NCBI GenBank assembly: GCA_016716385.1
Contig: JADJWL010000023.1
Coordinates: 1-20,209 of the forward strand
Source: Bryobacterales bacterium
Lineage (GTDB): Bacteria > Acidobacteriota > Terriglobia > Bryobacterales > Bryobacteraceae
DNA: 20,209 nucleotides
Direction: 5' to 3'
Shown: positions 1 to 9,512 of the stretch, one piece after another
Numbering within the stretch: position 1 is the stretch's first letter
How the letters are laid out: each line of letters starts with the position of its first letter
Notes under the pieces: generated by a model
What the model was told of the DNA's origin: nothing
Databases searched by the model: none
The model's input: the letters and a program-made list of their open reading frames with translations, nothing else
Made by a program: the position numbers and the translations under genes

Positions 1-1029
1 GGTTCGTCCCCAGAGTTAATTCAGTGCGCAGGAACGGAATCAGCGCGACCCGGTAGCGCGCCGGTGCCGGTGCAGGTGTTCGTGCGGGATCTCCCCGCGA
101 AGCTGACATTCGGGTAGCGTTCCAGCCGCCGGATCGGCCTCGTGCTCGACCCGCCCCACCAGTTCGAACCGCCATTCCGGATGCCGCCGCGCCGCCAGTT
201 CGATCGCCTCCGTATCGAACCAGAAATCGAGCGCGCCCACATAGCCCACCACCACCTGCCCCGACGCGGGGGGTAGAGCCGCTTCCGGATCGCGAAGCCA
301 CGACTCATCCACGGCGTTGCGGACGAGCACCGACTTCTCCGCGAGCCAGGGCAGGCGCGTCACGTTCGACTCCAACAGGTGCCGGGACGAGAACACGACC
401 AGGTCGCTCGCCCGGAACATCTCGTCCTCGGCCTCGATCAGTTCCGGCGCGATCACGCGAAAGCCGTGCAGCACGTCGTGGCAGTCATACACCAGCGCGG
501 CGCCCCGCCGTTCCCGCAGCCGCTTCGCCGCGTCCAGCCACAGCGGGAGACTGGCGATCTGCAGCAGGCGGCGGCTCCGGTGCGCGTCCAGAAGAGCCTC
601 GATCTCGCGGACCAGTTGTCCCGTCTCGCTGCCCGAGAGCGCGCGGTGGTGGAACACCGGCTCCCGCGGCAGATGGATGTGCGCCTCCACCACGCCCGGC
701 TCCAACTGCTTGGCGCGGCGCTTGCGGCTAAACGGTACGGCTGGTGGAACTGCCGTCCGAGATGCGGATTGACGTAAAAGCAGCGATGCCCGAGACCCGC
801 GAGCGTGCGCGCAGGTGCTGCGTACGCTGGATGCGCGTGTGCCAGTCCGTCATTGGAAAGAACAGCAGGTCGGCTTCGTCGCCCGCGGGCCGCCCCGGCG
901 CCGCGTCCGGATACTTCCAGCATTCCCGGAAGTACGATGGCCGCCCGCCCCCGTGATGGGGAAGTACAGCCACTTCAAATAGTATGGGCGGACCGCTTTG
1001 ATGGATTCGAGAATCTTCGCCGGCCCCAT
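1..1029 (-). CDS. Glycosyltransferase, GT-B fold (partial, frameshifted)
   Basis: Likely transfers a sugar from an activated donor to a surface polysaccharide precursor at the cytoplasmic face of the membrane. The start ATG at 1029 follows AGGAAGG six bases upstream and opens with MGPAKILESIKAVRPYYLKW. Joining frames gives LLFFPMTDWHTRIQRTQHL, then LAGLGHRCFYVNPHLGRQF, then a long intact stretch with YDCHDVLHGF, SDLVVFSSRHL, VLVRNAVDESWL, VVVGYVGALDFWFD and GEIPHEHL. This is the N-terminal acceptor domain plus the first strand of the donor domain of GT4-like enzymes; TuaH-like proteins share the DWHxRxQRxQH opening. Frame breaks lie near 958 (C run), 812, 731 and 60. After the last one, RYRVALIPFLRTELTLGTN continues off the left edge, so the C-terminus is missing. 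It starts 15 bases after the RepA-like stop and may be cotranscribed with it. Donor and acceptor are unknown. Confidence 0.8.
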
Positions 1030-1044
1030 GCCGCGCCTTCCTGG

Positions 1045-2000
1045 CTACGCCCCGGCCGCGGTCTTTTCCGGCAGCGCGGGCACGCGGAACCTCTCTCCAT
1101 GATAGAAGACCACCTGGTAGCCCGTCTCCCGGCCGGTCCGCTCGATCCTCCATCCGGACAGGTACCCGCGGGCTGTCAGCTCGTTCAGGGATGGCGCCAG
1201 TTTTCCTGGATCTTCGAGAGATGGGGTACCGGCTGATGTTCAGGATCTGGCACAAGTCCTCATGCGGCATCGCAAAGCAACCCTGCTCCTGCGTCGTCGC
1301 GAGCCAGATCTGCAGCAGCGGCACCAACGTCTTGGCGATGTGGATTCCTGAGCTGCCGGTAGGTGTCCAGGTCGACCGGCAGCACATGGTTGTTGTTAAT
1401 ATTCTCCAGTTGCCACTCCGACAGCCAGACGTAGTTTTTCTCCGCAATCCGTCCGTCCGGCATCTCCGTGCCGAGCGACACGGACCGCTCGAAGACGTGA
1501 AATGTGTCAGTGGCGAAGATGCGCTTGCCGGCGAAGTACACGGTACCTTCCGAACTGATCCCCGTCAGCGTCATGCGCTTGAGCCAGTCATTGATGTCGT
1601 CGTAGTTCTTGCCCGACGTGACGCGCCTGCCCAGGACCCGCAGGAGTTCAGCCGAGGTGAAGCCCACCGGATTGCGCACCACACCCTCGCGCTTCCGGAT
1701 GCCGGTGATGATCTTCTGCAGGGCGAAGTACTTGTCCTGGTCGGCCGTGATGGGCAATCCGTACTCGGCAGACGGCAGGATTGTGGCGCGCGCCTCCACT
1801 CGGCGGTCCGCCAGCACCTTCTCGAACCGGATGATCTTCTTTCGGGTGCCCTTGATCCGTTTGCTCGACGGCGTGAAGAAGCCGAGCGACGCCAGATTCT
1901 TCTCAATCTTGATGAAGAGTGTGGGGAGAGCAGGTTTGGCCTCCGAGGGAAGTGGCTCGGCCGGGAACGCAGCCGGCGCCGCTGGCTCTTTCGCTCTCAC
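1045..2000 (-). CDS. RepA-like replication initiator protein (acidobacterial type, frameshifted)
   Basis: Resembles the replication initiator protein A family annotated repeatedly in Solibacter-type genomes, presumably a DNA-binding winged-helix protein. The core reads IKIEKNLASLGFFTPSSKR, then ATILPSAEYGLPITADQDKY, NPVGFTSAELLRVLG, SGKNYDDINDWLKRMTLTGI, DTFHVFERSVSLG and NYVWLSEWQLENINNNHVLP. After a break near 1342 (an extra C) it continues as HIAKTLVPLLQIWLATTQEQ and DLCQILNISRYP. After another break near 1205-1225 it ends with LAPSLNELTARGYLSGWRI and a TAG at 1047-1045. The open frame extends to 2084; I prefer the GTG at 2000, which has AGAGGG about 12 bases upstream, but the start is uncertain. 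Whether it initiates replication of anything is unknown: nothing else here is plasmid-like, and the family may have a chromosomal regulatory role. Confidence 0.72.
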
Positions 2001-2463
2001 GCTATCGCAGACCCTCTCATGTTCTACCGCAGGATCAGCAGGATAGCAACGGGTTTCCCTCGACGAACAAACTCGTCGCCGCATTCGGGGCGCAGGGAAC
2101 GAAGGTCGGCTTTCCCTTCCCGGACAAACAGTCAGCCCGGCGCCGTCCCCTTACCGCACAGGGCGAAAAACCGGCCTAAATTGAGGGATTTCCCTGCCGC
2201 CGCCCCGCGCCGGCGATCTTCAGCCTTCCCGCAGAGAATAAAGGACTTGACTACGGCGGGCCACTTCCCTTGAAGGACAACGGAAGCCCAAAAATTTCTC
2301 CTCAAAACGGGAAAAAGGTGCTACCATGAGTGTCCGGATGGTAAAGATCAGCGAAGACGGACTCCCCGGCTCCCTGTGAGATCAAGATTTCGTGTTGACA
2401 TCTCCCGCATGAACCGAGTATAAGGGACGTTGACGATGGGACCCGCTTACGCTGCCATCATCC
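2001..2463. other. Divergent intergenic region between RepA-like and SLH genes
   Basis: About 460 bases without a convincing gene. Seen in it are four TTCCCT motifs (2055-2060, 2112-2117, 2190-2195, 2265-2270), a small inverted repeat CGACGA/TCGTCG (2061-2066 and 2073-2078) and a sigma70-like promoter for the rightward gene. A 17-codon ORF at 2326-2379 has an AAGG upstream but no recognisable content. Operator or iteron function for the TTCCCT motifs is only a possibility. Confidence 0.5.
2395..2424 (+). promoter_or_regulatory. Sigma70-type promoter of the SLH surface protein gene
   Basis: TTGACA at 2395-2400 matches the -35 consensus exactly. TATAAG at 2419-2424 is one base off the -10 consensus, and the spacer is 18 bases. 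Transcription would start near 2431, leaving a leader of about 33-75 bases depending on which start codon is used. It is the best promoter in the window by consensus match, which suits an abundant surface protein. Confidence 0.7.
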
Positions 2464-5400
2464 GTGTTGTTTCAGCGATTCACTATGAAGCTTAATGGAG
2501 GCTACATGCTCCCGGCCTTTGCGCAGGGACCGGCGATTGCCGTTGGGTCCGGTGGGGCGGGCAGCTCGCCGAGCCAGACCTATCAGCCGCCGGCTCGCAT
2601 TCCGGCGCATTATCCCACATCCAACCCCAAGGCGACCGCGAACACGCGGGCGTTGATCGAAGGTCCGTCGGTGACGGATTACTTCAACTTCGAACAGAAT
2701 TTCATTTCGCCGCCGAATCCGCAGATCGCCGTCGGTCCGGACGACATTCTCATGATCGTCAACCGGCAGATCTTCCGCGTCCCCAACGGTAATGCGGCAG
2801 GTGTCACTCCTTCTGTTCTCAACCCGTTTGCAACGGGCAGCCCCGTGGCCCAGAAAGCATTTCTCGATGTCTGGATCGGCGAGGCGGCACTGGACAATCT
2901 CTGCCCGACCGCGCCCCGGACGAACGTGAGCTGCCAGTTCGAGAACGCCACCGTGAAGTACGACCAATTGCACGGGCGCTTCCTCGTTCTGTTCACCGTC
3001 ACCGACACGGGCCTGACGCAGGTCAACCAGCAGCAGGGCTACACGGTCACCGCTGACCGCAAGTCGAGCTGGGTGCTTCTGGTGTCGCGCTTTGCCGTTG
3101 TGACCGATTCGGCTCAGCCGATCGTGGCCAACAACCAGGTGTTTGTCACCCCGACGACTCCGGATAACATCACCGGCGGCGTGAACTCCAACCTGTGGAC
3201 CATCTGGTACGGCAATACGACCAACGGTCTTGGCACCGACGGGTTCGGCAACCCGACTCGCGCCGCAGCCGTTGGATCGGGCAACATCAATTCCGCGCCT
3301 GGCGTGGAGAGTTCCTTCGGCAATCCGTTCGATTGCCGCGCGAACGCCATTGCCCCCGCGGGAACCCTGCCGACTTCGGTCTGCTACTTCCCGACCAACG
3401 CCCGCCTCGGTATCGACAACGACACCGTCGTCCTGACATCGGCCGTCTACAACGCCAACATCAACACGGCGAATCTCGGCCCGGTCTACAATCCGCCGAC
3501 CGAGGTTCCCGGCTACGCAGGGACCCGCGTTCGCGTGATCAAGAAGTCCCGGCTGTACACGTCGCCGGGTGGCAACGGCCATGGCCTGACTGGCGGCAAC
3601 CAATTCGCCGGTATCGGTCCGGCCGCCGCTCAAGTGGCCGCCCTGGGTGCTCACTTCTACGACATCTACTCGAACAGCGCCGGCACGGGTACCCCGTGGA
3701 CCGCGACCGTTCCTCCGGTTCCGTACACCTTGGTTGCGTCGTCGACATCACCCGTGGCCGGCGCTGCTGTCACGCCGGGTACGCCGAACAACGGAAGCAC
3801 GGTGCCGGATAACTACCTGTCGCCCCTGTTCTGCGAGCCGCAGCACCTCCGTGGCCGCGCAATGGCGACCCTTCTCGAATGCCGTTTCGCTCAATGGCGG
3901 CGGCCGTTCGAATTCCAACTCGTACCTCCTCTGCGCCATCTCGACACCGGACCAGACGGCTCTGACGACGTTCAGCAACCTGTACGTGCAGACGCTGCAC
4001 CACGTGCATACGCCGGTCGTGATCCCCGGTACTCCCGTGACGGGCCCGCGTCCGTTCATCGTGCACGGCGCCAATGGCAATGCCCTTGGAGCCGCCGATG
4101 GCACGGCTTCGGCCGGTTGGGATGCCTTCCCGCAACCCGTTCCGGTGAACCCGCACAAGAACCCGAGCCTGGTGCCGCAGCAGACCTACCGCGGCGGCGG
4201 TGCGGCCCCCGACCTCTTTGTCGGCGACAATCGGCCCCACAAGCTGGTGTTCCGCGAAGGCCACCTGTATGACGCTCGCGTGATCGGCACCCAGACCACG
4301 CAGTTCAACTTCCCTGGCACCACAACGAACGCCACCACTGCCTACGATGTGCTCCAGAAGCTCTCTCCGACGGCTCAACCCCTGCCGGTGATCTACTCGT
4401 TCTGGCAGAACACCCGTGCCTATGCTCCGATGTATGAGGCGCCGGCCAACGTTGCCCAGGCGGGTCAGATCTCGCCGATCAACCTGCTGCCGTTCCTGGA
4501 GAAGCTATTCGTTGCCACCACCTACCCGCCGCTCGCCGGCAACCCGGATGGAGCCAACGATCCGCGCAGCCAGGACATCTCGTCCTCGGTCCCGGCGCAG
4601 TTGCCGGCACTGGCCAACTGCTACTCGGCTCACGCCCAGCCGGGTGTTAACACGAATCCCCGCTCGTGGCCGTCGCTGTTTGACATGCGCTGCGGTGAGG
4701 ATCCGTACGATTCGCAGATCGCGGTGCGGAACCCCGCCACCGCTCAGTTGGTGAACGTCTATCCGTTCGGCATCTACGGCGATTCGGAAACCGACCCGAA
4801 CGACGGCAGCTTGTGGAACTTCGGCGCCTACGCGCGTCGTCGCCTGTCCACGATCCCGACCGGCCAGTGGGGCACCTTCGCGGCCAACTACAAGTTGAGC
4901 TTCCCCGAAGTGGATCCCTATGGCAACAGCTACCAGGCCTACACCGACGTTCCGTCGTCCAGCCCGTTTGCGGGCATGATCCGGATCGCCAAGCAGGTGG
5001 GTATCGTTCCCGCCGACGCTCTCGGTTCGACCTTCCAGCCGACCAGGGAAGTGACCCGGTCCGAGATGGCCCGGTGGACCGTCCTGTCTCAGATGAACGA
5101 GGCAGCGATCACGGACTTCCTCGCCAACACGCCGCAGTTCGGCGGCCCACGACGGCGAGCTTCGCCGACGTGCCGAGCACGCATCCGGACTTCCGGTATG
5201 TGGAGACGATGTAGCGCCGCGGCTACACCCGTGGCTGCTTCAACACCGGCGATGCGTTGCGCCGCTACTGCCCGGCTGACCCGACCACCCGTAAGGACAT
5301 GGCCGTGTTCCTCATCCGTGCGAAGCTGAACAACGTGTTCCCGTCGACGTTGAGCGGTTGCCCCACGGGCGCCATCAACGGCACCACGCCGGCCGGTGGG

Positions 5401-5700
5401 ATCTTCCCTCCGGGCATCATCACGGCGTGCGGCGAACTGGGCGACAACTTCGGCCTGTTCGTCACCGGGTTGAACTACTTCACGGATAACCCCGCCATCA
5501 CTGGAAATGACAACTACGTCTACATCCAGAAGATGCGGGAACTGCGGATCACCAACGGCACGAGCCTGGGTCCGAACCAGGATGGCCGGAACGGCACCTA
5601 CACGCTGGGTGTTCTCTCCGGCGCACCCCCGGCCGGCCACCCCGGGAACCTGACCCGCGAGCAGATCGCGAGCTTCATGGTTCGCGCGTTCTTCCACTAA
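2464..5700 (+). CDS. Large secreted protein with C-terminal SLH domains (2 frameshifts, 1 in-frame stop)
   Basis: Probable cell-surface protein of about 1070 residues. The N-terminal 800 or so residues are Asn/Gly/Pro/Thr-rich without a recognised domain (for example NPQIAVGPDDILMIVNRQIF). The C-terminus holds three SLH-like repeats that anchor proteins to the envelope: YTDVPSSSPFAGMIRIAKQ to EVTRSEMARWTVL; FADVPSTHPDF to CPADPTTRKDMAVFLIRAK, with the Cys pair GCFNTGDALRRYC common in acidobacterial SLH repeats; and YVYIQKMRELRITNG to LTREQIASFMVRAFF. The frame shifts within 3840-3890 and again at 5146-5148, where a CCC probably lost a C. An in-frame TAG at 5212-5214 (VETM*RRGY) interrupts repeat two. 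The start is unclear: GTG 2464, ATG 2485, or ATG 2506 with GGAGG four bases upstream. A signal-peptidase-like AFAQ follows, but a full hydrophobic core is missing, perhaps through another indel. Confidence 0.75.
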
Positions 5701-5730
5701 GCTTCGAGTCTCCAACTCGAACAACACGGC

Positions 5731-5763
5731 CCGGGTTGCCTCTTCGGAGGCAACCCGGTTTTT
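5731..5763 (+). terminator. Rho-independent terminator after the SLH protein gene
   Basis: A perfect 12-bp stem, CCGGGTTGCCTC (5731-5742) with GAGGCAACCCGG (5747-5758), closes a TTCG tetraloop and is followed by five T. A weaker inverted repeat, TTCGAGT/ACTCGAA at 5703-5709 and 5715-5721, precedes it. It lies 30 bases after the SLH stop and ends only 17 bases before the next start codon. Confidence 0.92.
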
Positions 5764-5780
5764 CGTTTCCAGGAGAATTT

Positions 5781-6545
5781 GTGACGTTTCGGGAACAAGT
5801 CGTCCTGGCCGCGCGCCACCAGGGGGGACTCAAGGTCCGTCCCTGTCTTCAAGTGGAGCCCGGCTGGTTTGCCGCCATTCAACAGGATGTCCGGCGGCTC
5901 TTGGAGGGCCATGCGCCCTCGATCGTGGGAGAGTCCTCCCATCCCACCTACTGGACGCGGCCTTTCGGGACTGTGACCCAACACAGTCTGCTCAATACGA
6001 GCGGCCGCACCGAAGATTTCTCAGCCGACCATAACCTGCAGATCGAGGGCAAGCAGTTCGTCGCCCGAGAGTGTCCGGCGCTCGAGCGTCTGAGCCAGGC
6101 GTTTGCCGGCCGGGCCATCAATCTGCGGTTGAACGGGATGGTCGGACGCGCCGGTCTGGCTGCCCACGAGGAGAACATTCTCCACGACCAGGACCGCGTC
6201 CGTCTGCGCTTCCACCTGCCGGTGTTCACGACAGAGAAGGCCTCGGTCATGCTCGATGGCGAGCGCTTCCGTCTCCAGGCCGGCTATATCTACTTCTTCA
6301 ACAACGGATGCGTTCACGCGGCGCAGAACGACGGCGACGAGCCGCGCTACCACCTTGTCTGGGACGTCTTCCACGATTCCTGGATCGAGGAGCACGTTTG
6401 CGACCTGGGAACAGAAGTCGTCCCGGGCCCCGGTTTCCGCAAGCTGACCGCGGAAGAAGCTTCGGCGCTATCGGTGTCCGAGCCCTGGGAAGTGGGCGAG
6501 TACGTGACGTACAGCGGCCAGTTGCAGCGGTTCACAAATCACTGA
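5781..6545 (+). CDS. Aspartyl/asparaginyl beta-hydroxylase family dioxygenase
   Basis: A 254-residue protein of the AspH family (double-stranded beta-helix, Fe(II)/2-oxoglutarate), which in characterised members hydroxylates Asp or Asn side chains. Visible core: AHEENILHDQDRVRLRFHL at about residues 128-146, with candidate iron ligands His129 or His135; GYIYFFNNGCVHAAQN with His179 as the second ligand; and RYHLVWDVF with Arg189 as the probable 2-oxoglutarate-binding Arg. The GTG start at 5781 is chosen because AGGAG lies five bases upstream; an in-frame ATG at 5736 falls inside the terminator stem and would add 15 unrelated residues. The frame is intact. It follows the SLH gene across a terminator and ends 7 bases from the convergent TonB-receptor stop. 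Its substrate could be a protein or a small molecule. Confidence 0.82.
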   Translation: MTFREQVVLAARHQGGLKVRPCLQVEPGWFAAIQQDVRRLLEGHAPSIVGESSHPTYWTRPFGTVTQHSLLNTSGRTEDFSADHNLQIEGKQFVARECPALERLSQAFAGRAINLRLNGMVGRAGLAAHEENILHDQDRVRLRFHLPVFTTEKASVMLDGERFRLQAGYIYFFNNGCVHAAQNDGDEPRYHLVWDVFHDSWIEEHVCDLGTEVVPGPGFRKLTAEEASALSVSEPWEVGEYVTYSGQLQRFTNH

Positions 6546-6552
6546 CGCCGGC

Positions 6553-9509
6553 TCAGAACTGCCAGCGGATTCCAACCTGCATCGTGCGTTGCCCCCCGGG
6601 CTGCAGAGCGGGCGAGAGTCCGCTCGCCGGGCGGCCGCGGCCGAGCATCAGATTCGCCTGGGAGAGCGGCTCTCCGAACAATGGGTGGCCCATGAAGCGG
6701 AGCGGGTCCGCCAGATGGGCGCGGTTCAAGAGATTGTACGTCTCCACGCGCAGAGTCAACACCGATTCGCGCGCCAGCGCGAAGCGGCGTTCGAGGGCCA
6801 GATCCAGCTGCGCCAAGCCGTTCCCGGTGATCGCGTTGCGCCCAAGACTCCCCTGTTCACCGCGCTGCGGCGGGCGAAAGGCGGCGGGGTTGAGACGGCG
6901 GCCGGGCAGCCAGAGTGGTTCGCCGCCAGCCAGGTCCGGACGCCACGCGTTATCGAAGCCCAGCCCGAAAACATTGTCGTCGCTCACCACGTCGATGGGG
7001 AATCCGGTGCGTGCCCGGAAGAAGCCGCTCAGCGTCCAGTGCGGCAGTTTCGGCAGGTCGTACGTCAGCGCTCCCTGGAAGACGTGACGGACGTCGAAGT
7101 TCGACGAGCCCCGATCGCTGGTGCCCGGTGCGAGCAGGAAGGATGCCGAGTCCCAGGAGCCATTGTCGATCGAGTGGGACCACGTGTAGGACGCGACGCC
7201 CCGCAGCCCGCGCGCGACGCGTCGGCGGGCCTGCAGTTGGAGCGCATGGTAGTTCGACGCGCCGTGATTCGTGGCGGCCAGCATGCGCGCTTCGCCCGCG
7301 CGCTCTGCGAAAGAGCCCTCGCGCCGCAACAGGCGCCTTCCGGCCGAGCCGACGTACCCGGCGGACACCAGGGTATCGCTGCGCCAGACACGGTCAACGG
7401 TGAAGTTCCATTCGAGCGAGTACGGCAGACGGAGTTCCGGCGCGAAACCGTAAAGGACCGTCGTCGTCGGTGGAACCGTACCCACGGACAGGCGCCACCG
7501 GTTGTGCGGAGCCCCGTTCAGAGGATCCATGGAGGATGGGAAGCCAAGGTCGTAGAACAATCCTGCCCCGGCGCGGACCACCAGCGTCCCCTCGCTGTTG
7601 GCGCGCCAGGCGAGACCGGCACGGGGCGCGAACTGCGTGGCGCGGGTCGGCCAGAGCGGTGTCGCGAAGAGCTGGCCCTGCGTCCCCGGCGGCAGATCGG
7701 CGCCGAGCACCGGGTCCGCGAATTCGCCCTGTGTCACCCGGCCCCGGTACGACGGCGCTGGCGTCAGATCCCAACGTGTGCCATACGTGAGGGTGAGGCG
7801 CGGGGTCCATTGCCACGTGTCCTGAGCGAACAACGAGAACGTCTCGATCAGGCTGGAACCACTGTCAGCGAGGGTGAAGTGAACCGCGGGGCCGCGGCCT
7901 GCCAGAAGCACTGCCAGGCTGGAATACTCGCCGGCTATGCCGAGAACCGGTGTTTCCCGCGAAGGGGAGACCCTCTGATAGTCGAGCCCCGCGCGGAACT
8001 GGTGGCGGCCCCTCGTCCAAGCCAGTGTCTGGACCAGATTCCACTGCATCTGCCGCGCTGCGCCGGCCGCACCCGAAACAAGCTGGCCGAAGCCCGGAAT
8101 CGAGACCGCGTAGAACGCGTCGCCCGGTTCAGGCGGCGGAGGCAGGATGGAGGCCGGGTCGAACGGATGCGCGCCGGCCGGAGTATTGGGCGTCCACACG
8201 GTTGAGACGGAAGAGCGCGAGATGTTCACCCGCAGGTCATGCGTCAGCGCCGGGCTGATGGCGTGGATCGCGCCCACCGTGACGGCGCTCGTGCGAAACC
8301 GCGAACGGTCGGTCTGGAGGTAGCCGAGGTCGCTCCGGGATGGGGTGAACACACCCCGGACGAAGAGCGTACCGGAAGTACCGAGGGCATGGTCGATGCG
8401 CCCGCTTGTCGTAGAGACGCGCGCGGGCCATGCGGCCGAAGCCGTGTGTTCCGCCGCGCCGCCGCCCAGCACTGGTCCTTCGGGCACGGGGAACCCTGCC
8501 AGAAGGGCGTGAGCGTCGCGGATCCGGCCCTCGGGCGCCGCCATCCGCCACACGGAGGCGTGGCGAAGACGAAGCATTTCAGCCGATGCGTAAAAAAACG
8601 TGCGGTTGCGGACGACAGGTCCGCCGACCGCCCCGCCGGCTTCGGTGAACCGTTGCGGCAGGCGCCCGATGCCGGCACGGTTCGCGAACCAGTCGTTGGC
8701 GTTCAAGGCCTCGTGGCGGACGGTGGCCGAGACGTCCCCGTGGAAGTCGTTCGACCCGGAGCGCGTGATAAAGGCCACCTGCGCGCCCGGCATGCGGCCA
8801 AATCCGGGGCGAAGGTCGATGTCTGGACACGCACTTCTTCAAGGTCGCGCGCCGCGGCCATGCTGTGCAGGCTCCCGATGGCCGTCATGCCGGGCAGGGT
8901 TCCTCCGGAGAACAGACCCGGCAGTCCCGCGCCGCTGACGCCGGTGTTCGCGCCGACGCCGTCGACGGTGAAGTAGTTCGTATTCGGGCGCTGCCCGGCA
9001 GCGGAGAACTGGCCCGCTTCTCCGGCAGTGGCGGGCGTCAGCACGACGCCAGGAGCAAGATCGAGGACGCCCTGCAAGCCGCGCCCGTTCAGAGGCAGCG
9101 TGGCGAAGGCATCGCGGCCAAGAACAATGAGCGCTGTCGCGTCATTGGTGTTGGTCAGCACCGGGGCGCCCTCGACGGTCACGGTTTCCTGTATCGGACC
9201 CAGTTCGAGCAGGAAGTCGAGCCGCGCACTTTCCGTCGCGCCGAGCCGGACGCCGACCCGCGCCAGGGTCCGGAATCCCACTTTGCGCACCCTGACCTTG
9301 TATTCGCCGGGCTGCAGCGAATACACGGCCCACACTCCCTGTGGATTCGAGCGCGTCGCGCGGCGGATCCCCGTGTCGAGATTGAGCACCGTGATGGCGG
9401 CGTCGGGCAGAGCGCCACCGGTCGCGTCGAGGACACTGCCGAACAGTTGCGTCCGCTGCTGGGCGTTCGCCACAACGGAAGCCAGCAGGATGCAGAGCAG
9501 CAGTCGCAT
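6553..9509 (-). CDS. TonB-dependent receptor, Oar-like, with carboxypeptidase-regulatory domain (1 frameshift)
   Basis: Outer-membrane active transporter of about 985 residues. Signal peptide MRLLLCILLASVVANAQ; carboxypeptidase-regulatory-like beta sandwich at about 20-100 (LFGSVLDATGGALPDAAITV, GEYKVRVRKVGFRTL); plug domain (LPLNGRGLQGVLDLAPGVV, NYFTVDGVGANTGV); then a long barrel with FITRSGSNDFHGDVSATVRH, PRAGLAWRANSEGTLVVRAG and the terminal strand QVGIRWQF. The only break is at 8798-8805: CCAAATCC on the plus strand should probably carry one more A, restoring DFGRMPGAQVAF. No STN signalling domain is seen, so it does not look like a FecA-type transducer. It starts three bases after the anti-sigma stop, which implies cotranscription. 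The substrate is unknown; acidobacterial members are often linked to oligosaccharide or peptide uptake. Confidence 0.88.
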
Positions 9510-9512
9510 GGC

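Noticed and set aside
1191..2273. Plus-strand 360-codon open frame
   Set aside because: Antisense shadow of the RepA-like gene; its translation has no family features, while the minus strand has many.
2326..2379. 17-codon ORF ahead of the SLH promoter
   Set aside because: An AAGG precedes it, but it is too short and featureless to separate from chance.
2458..3654. Minus-strand 398-codon open frame
   Set aside because: Antisense to the SLH protein; Arg/Val/Gly-rich high-GC shadow with no domain.
6589..8205. Plus-strand 538-codon open frame
   Set aside because: Long but antisense to the intact TonB-receptor barrel; composition typical of high-GC antisense frames.
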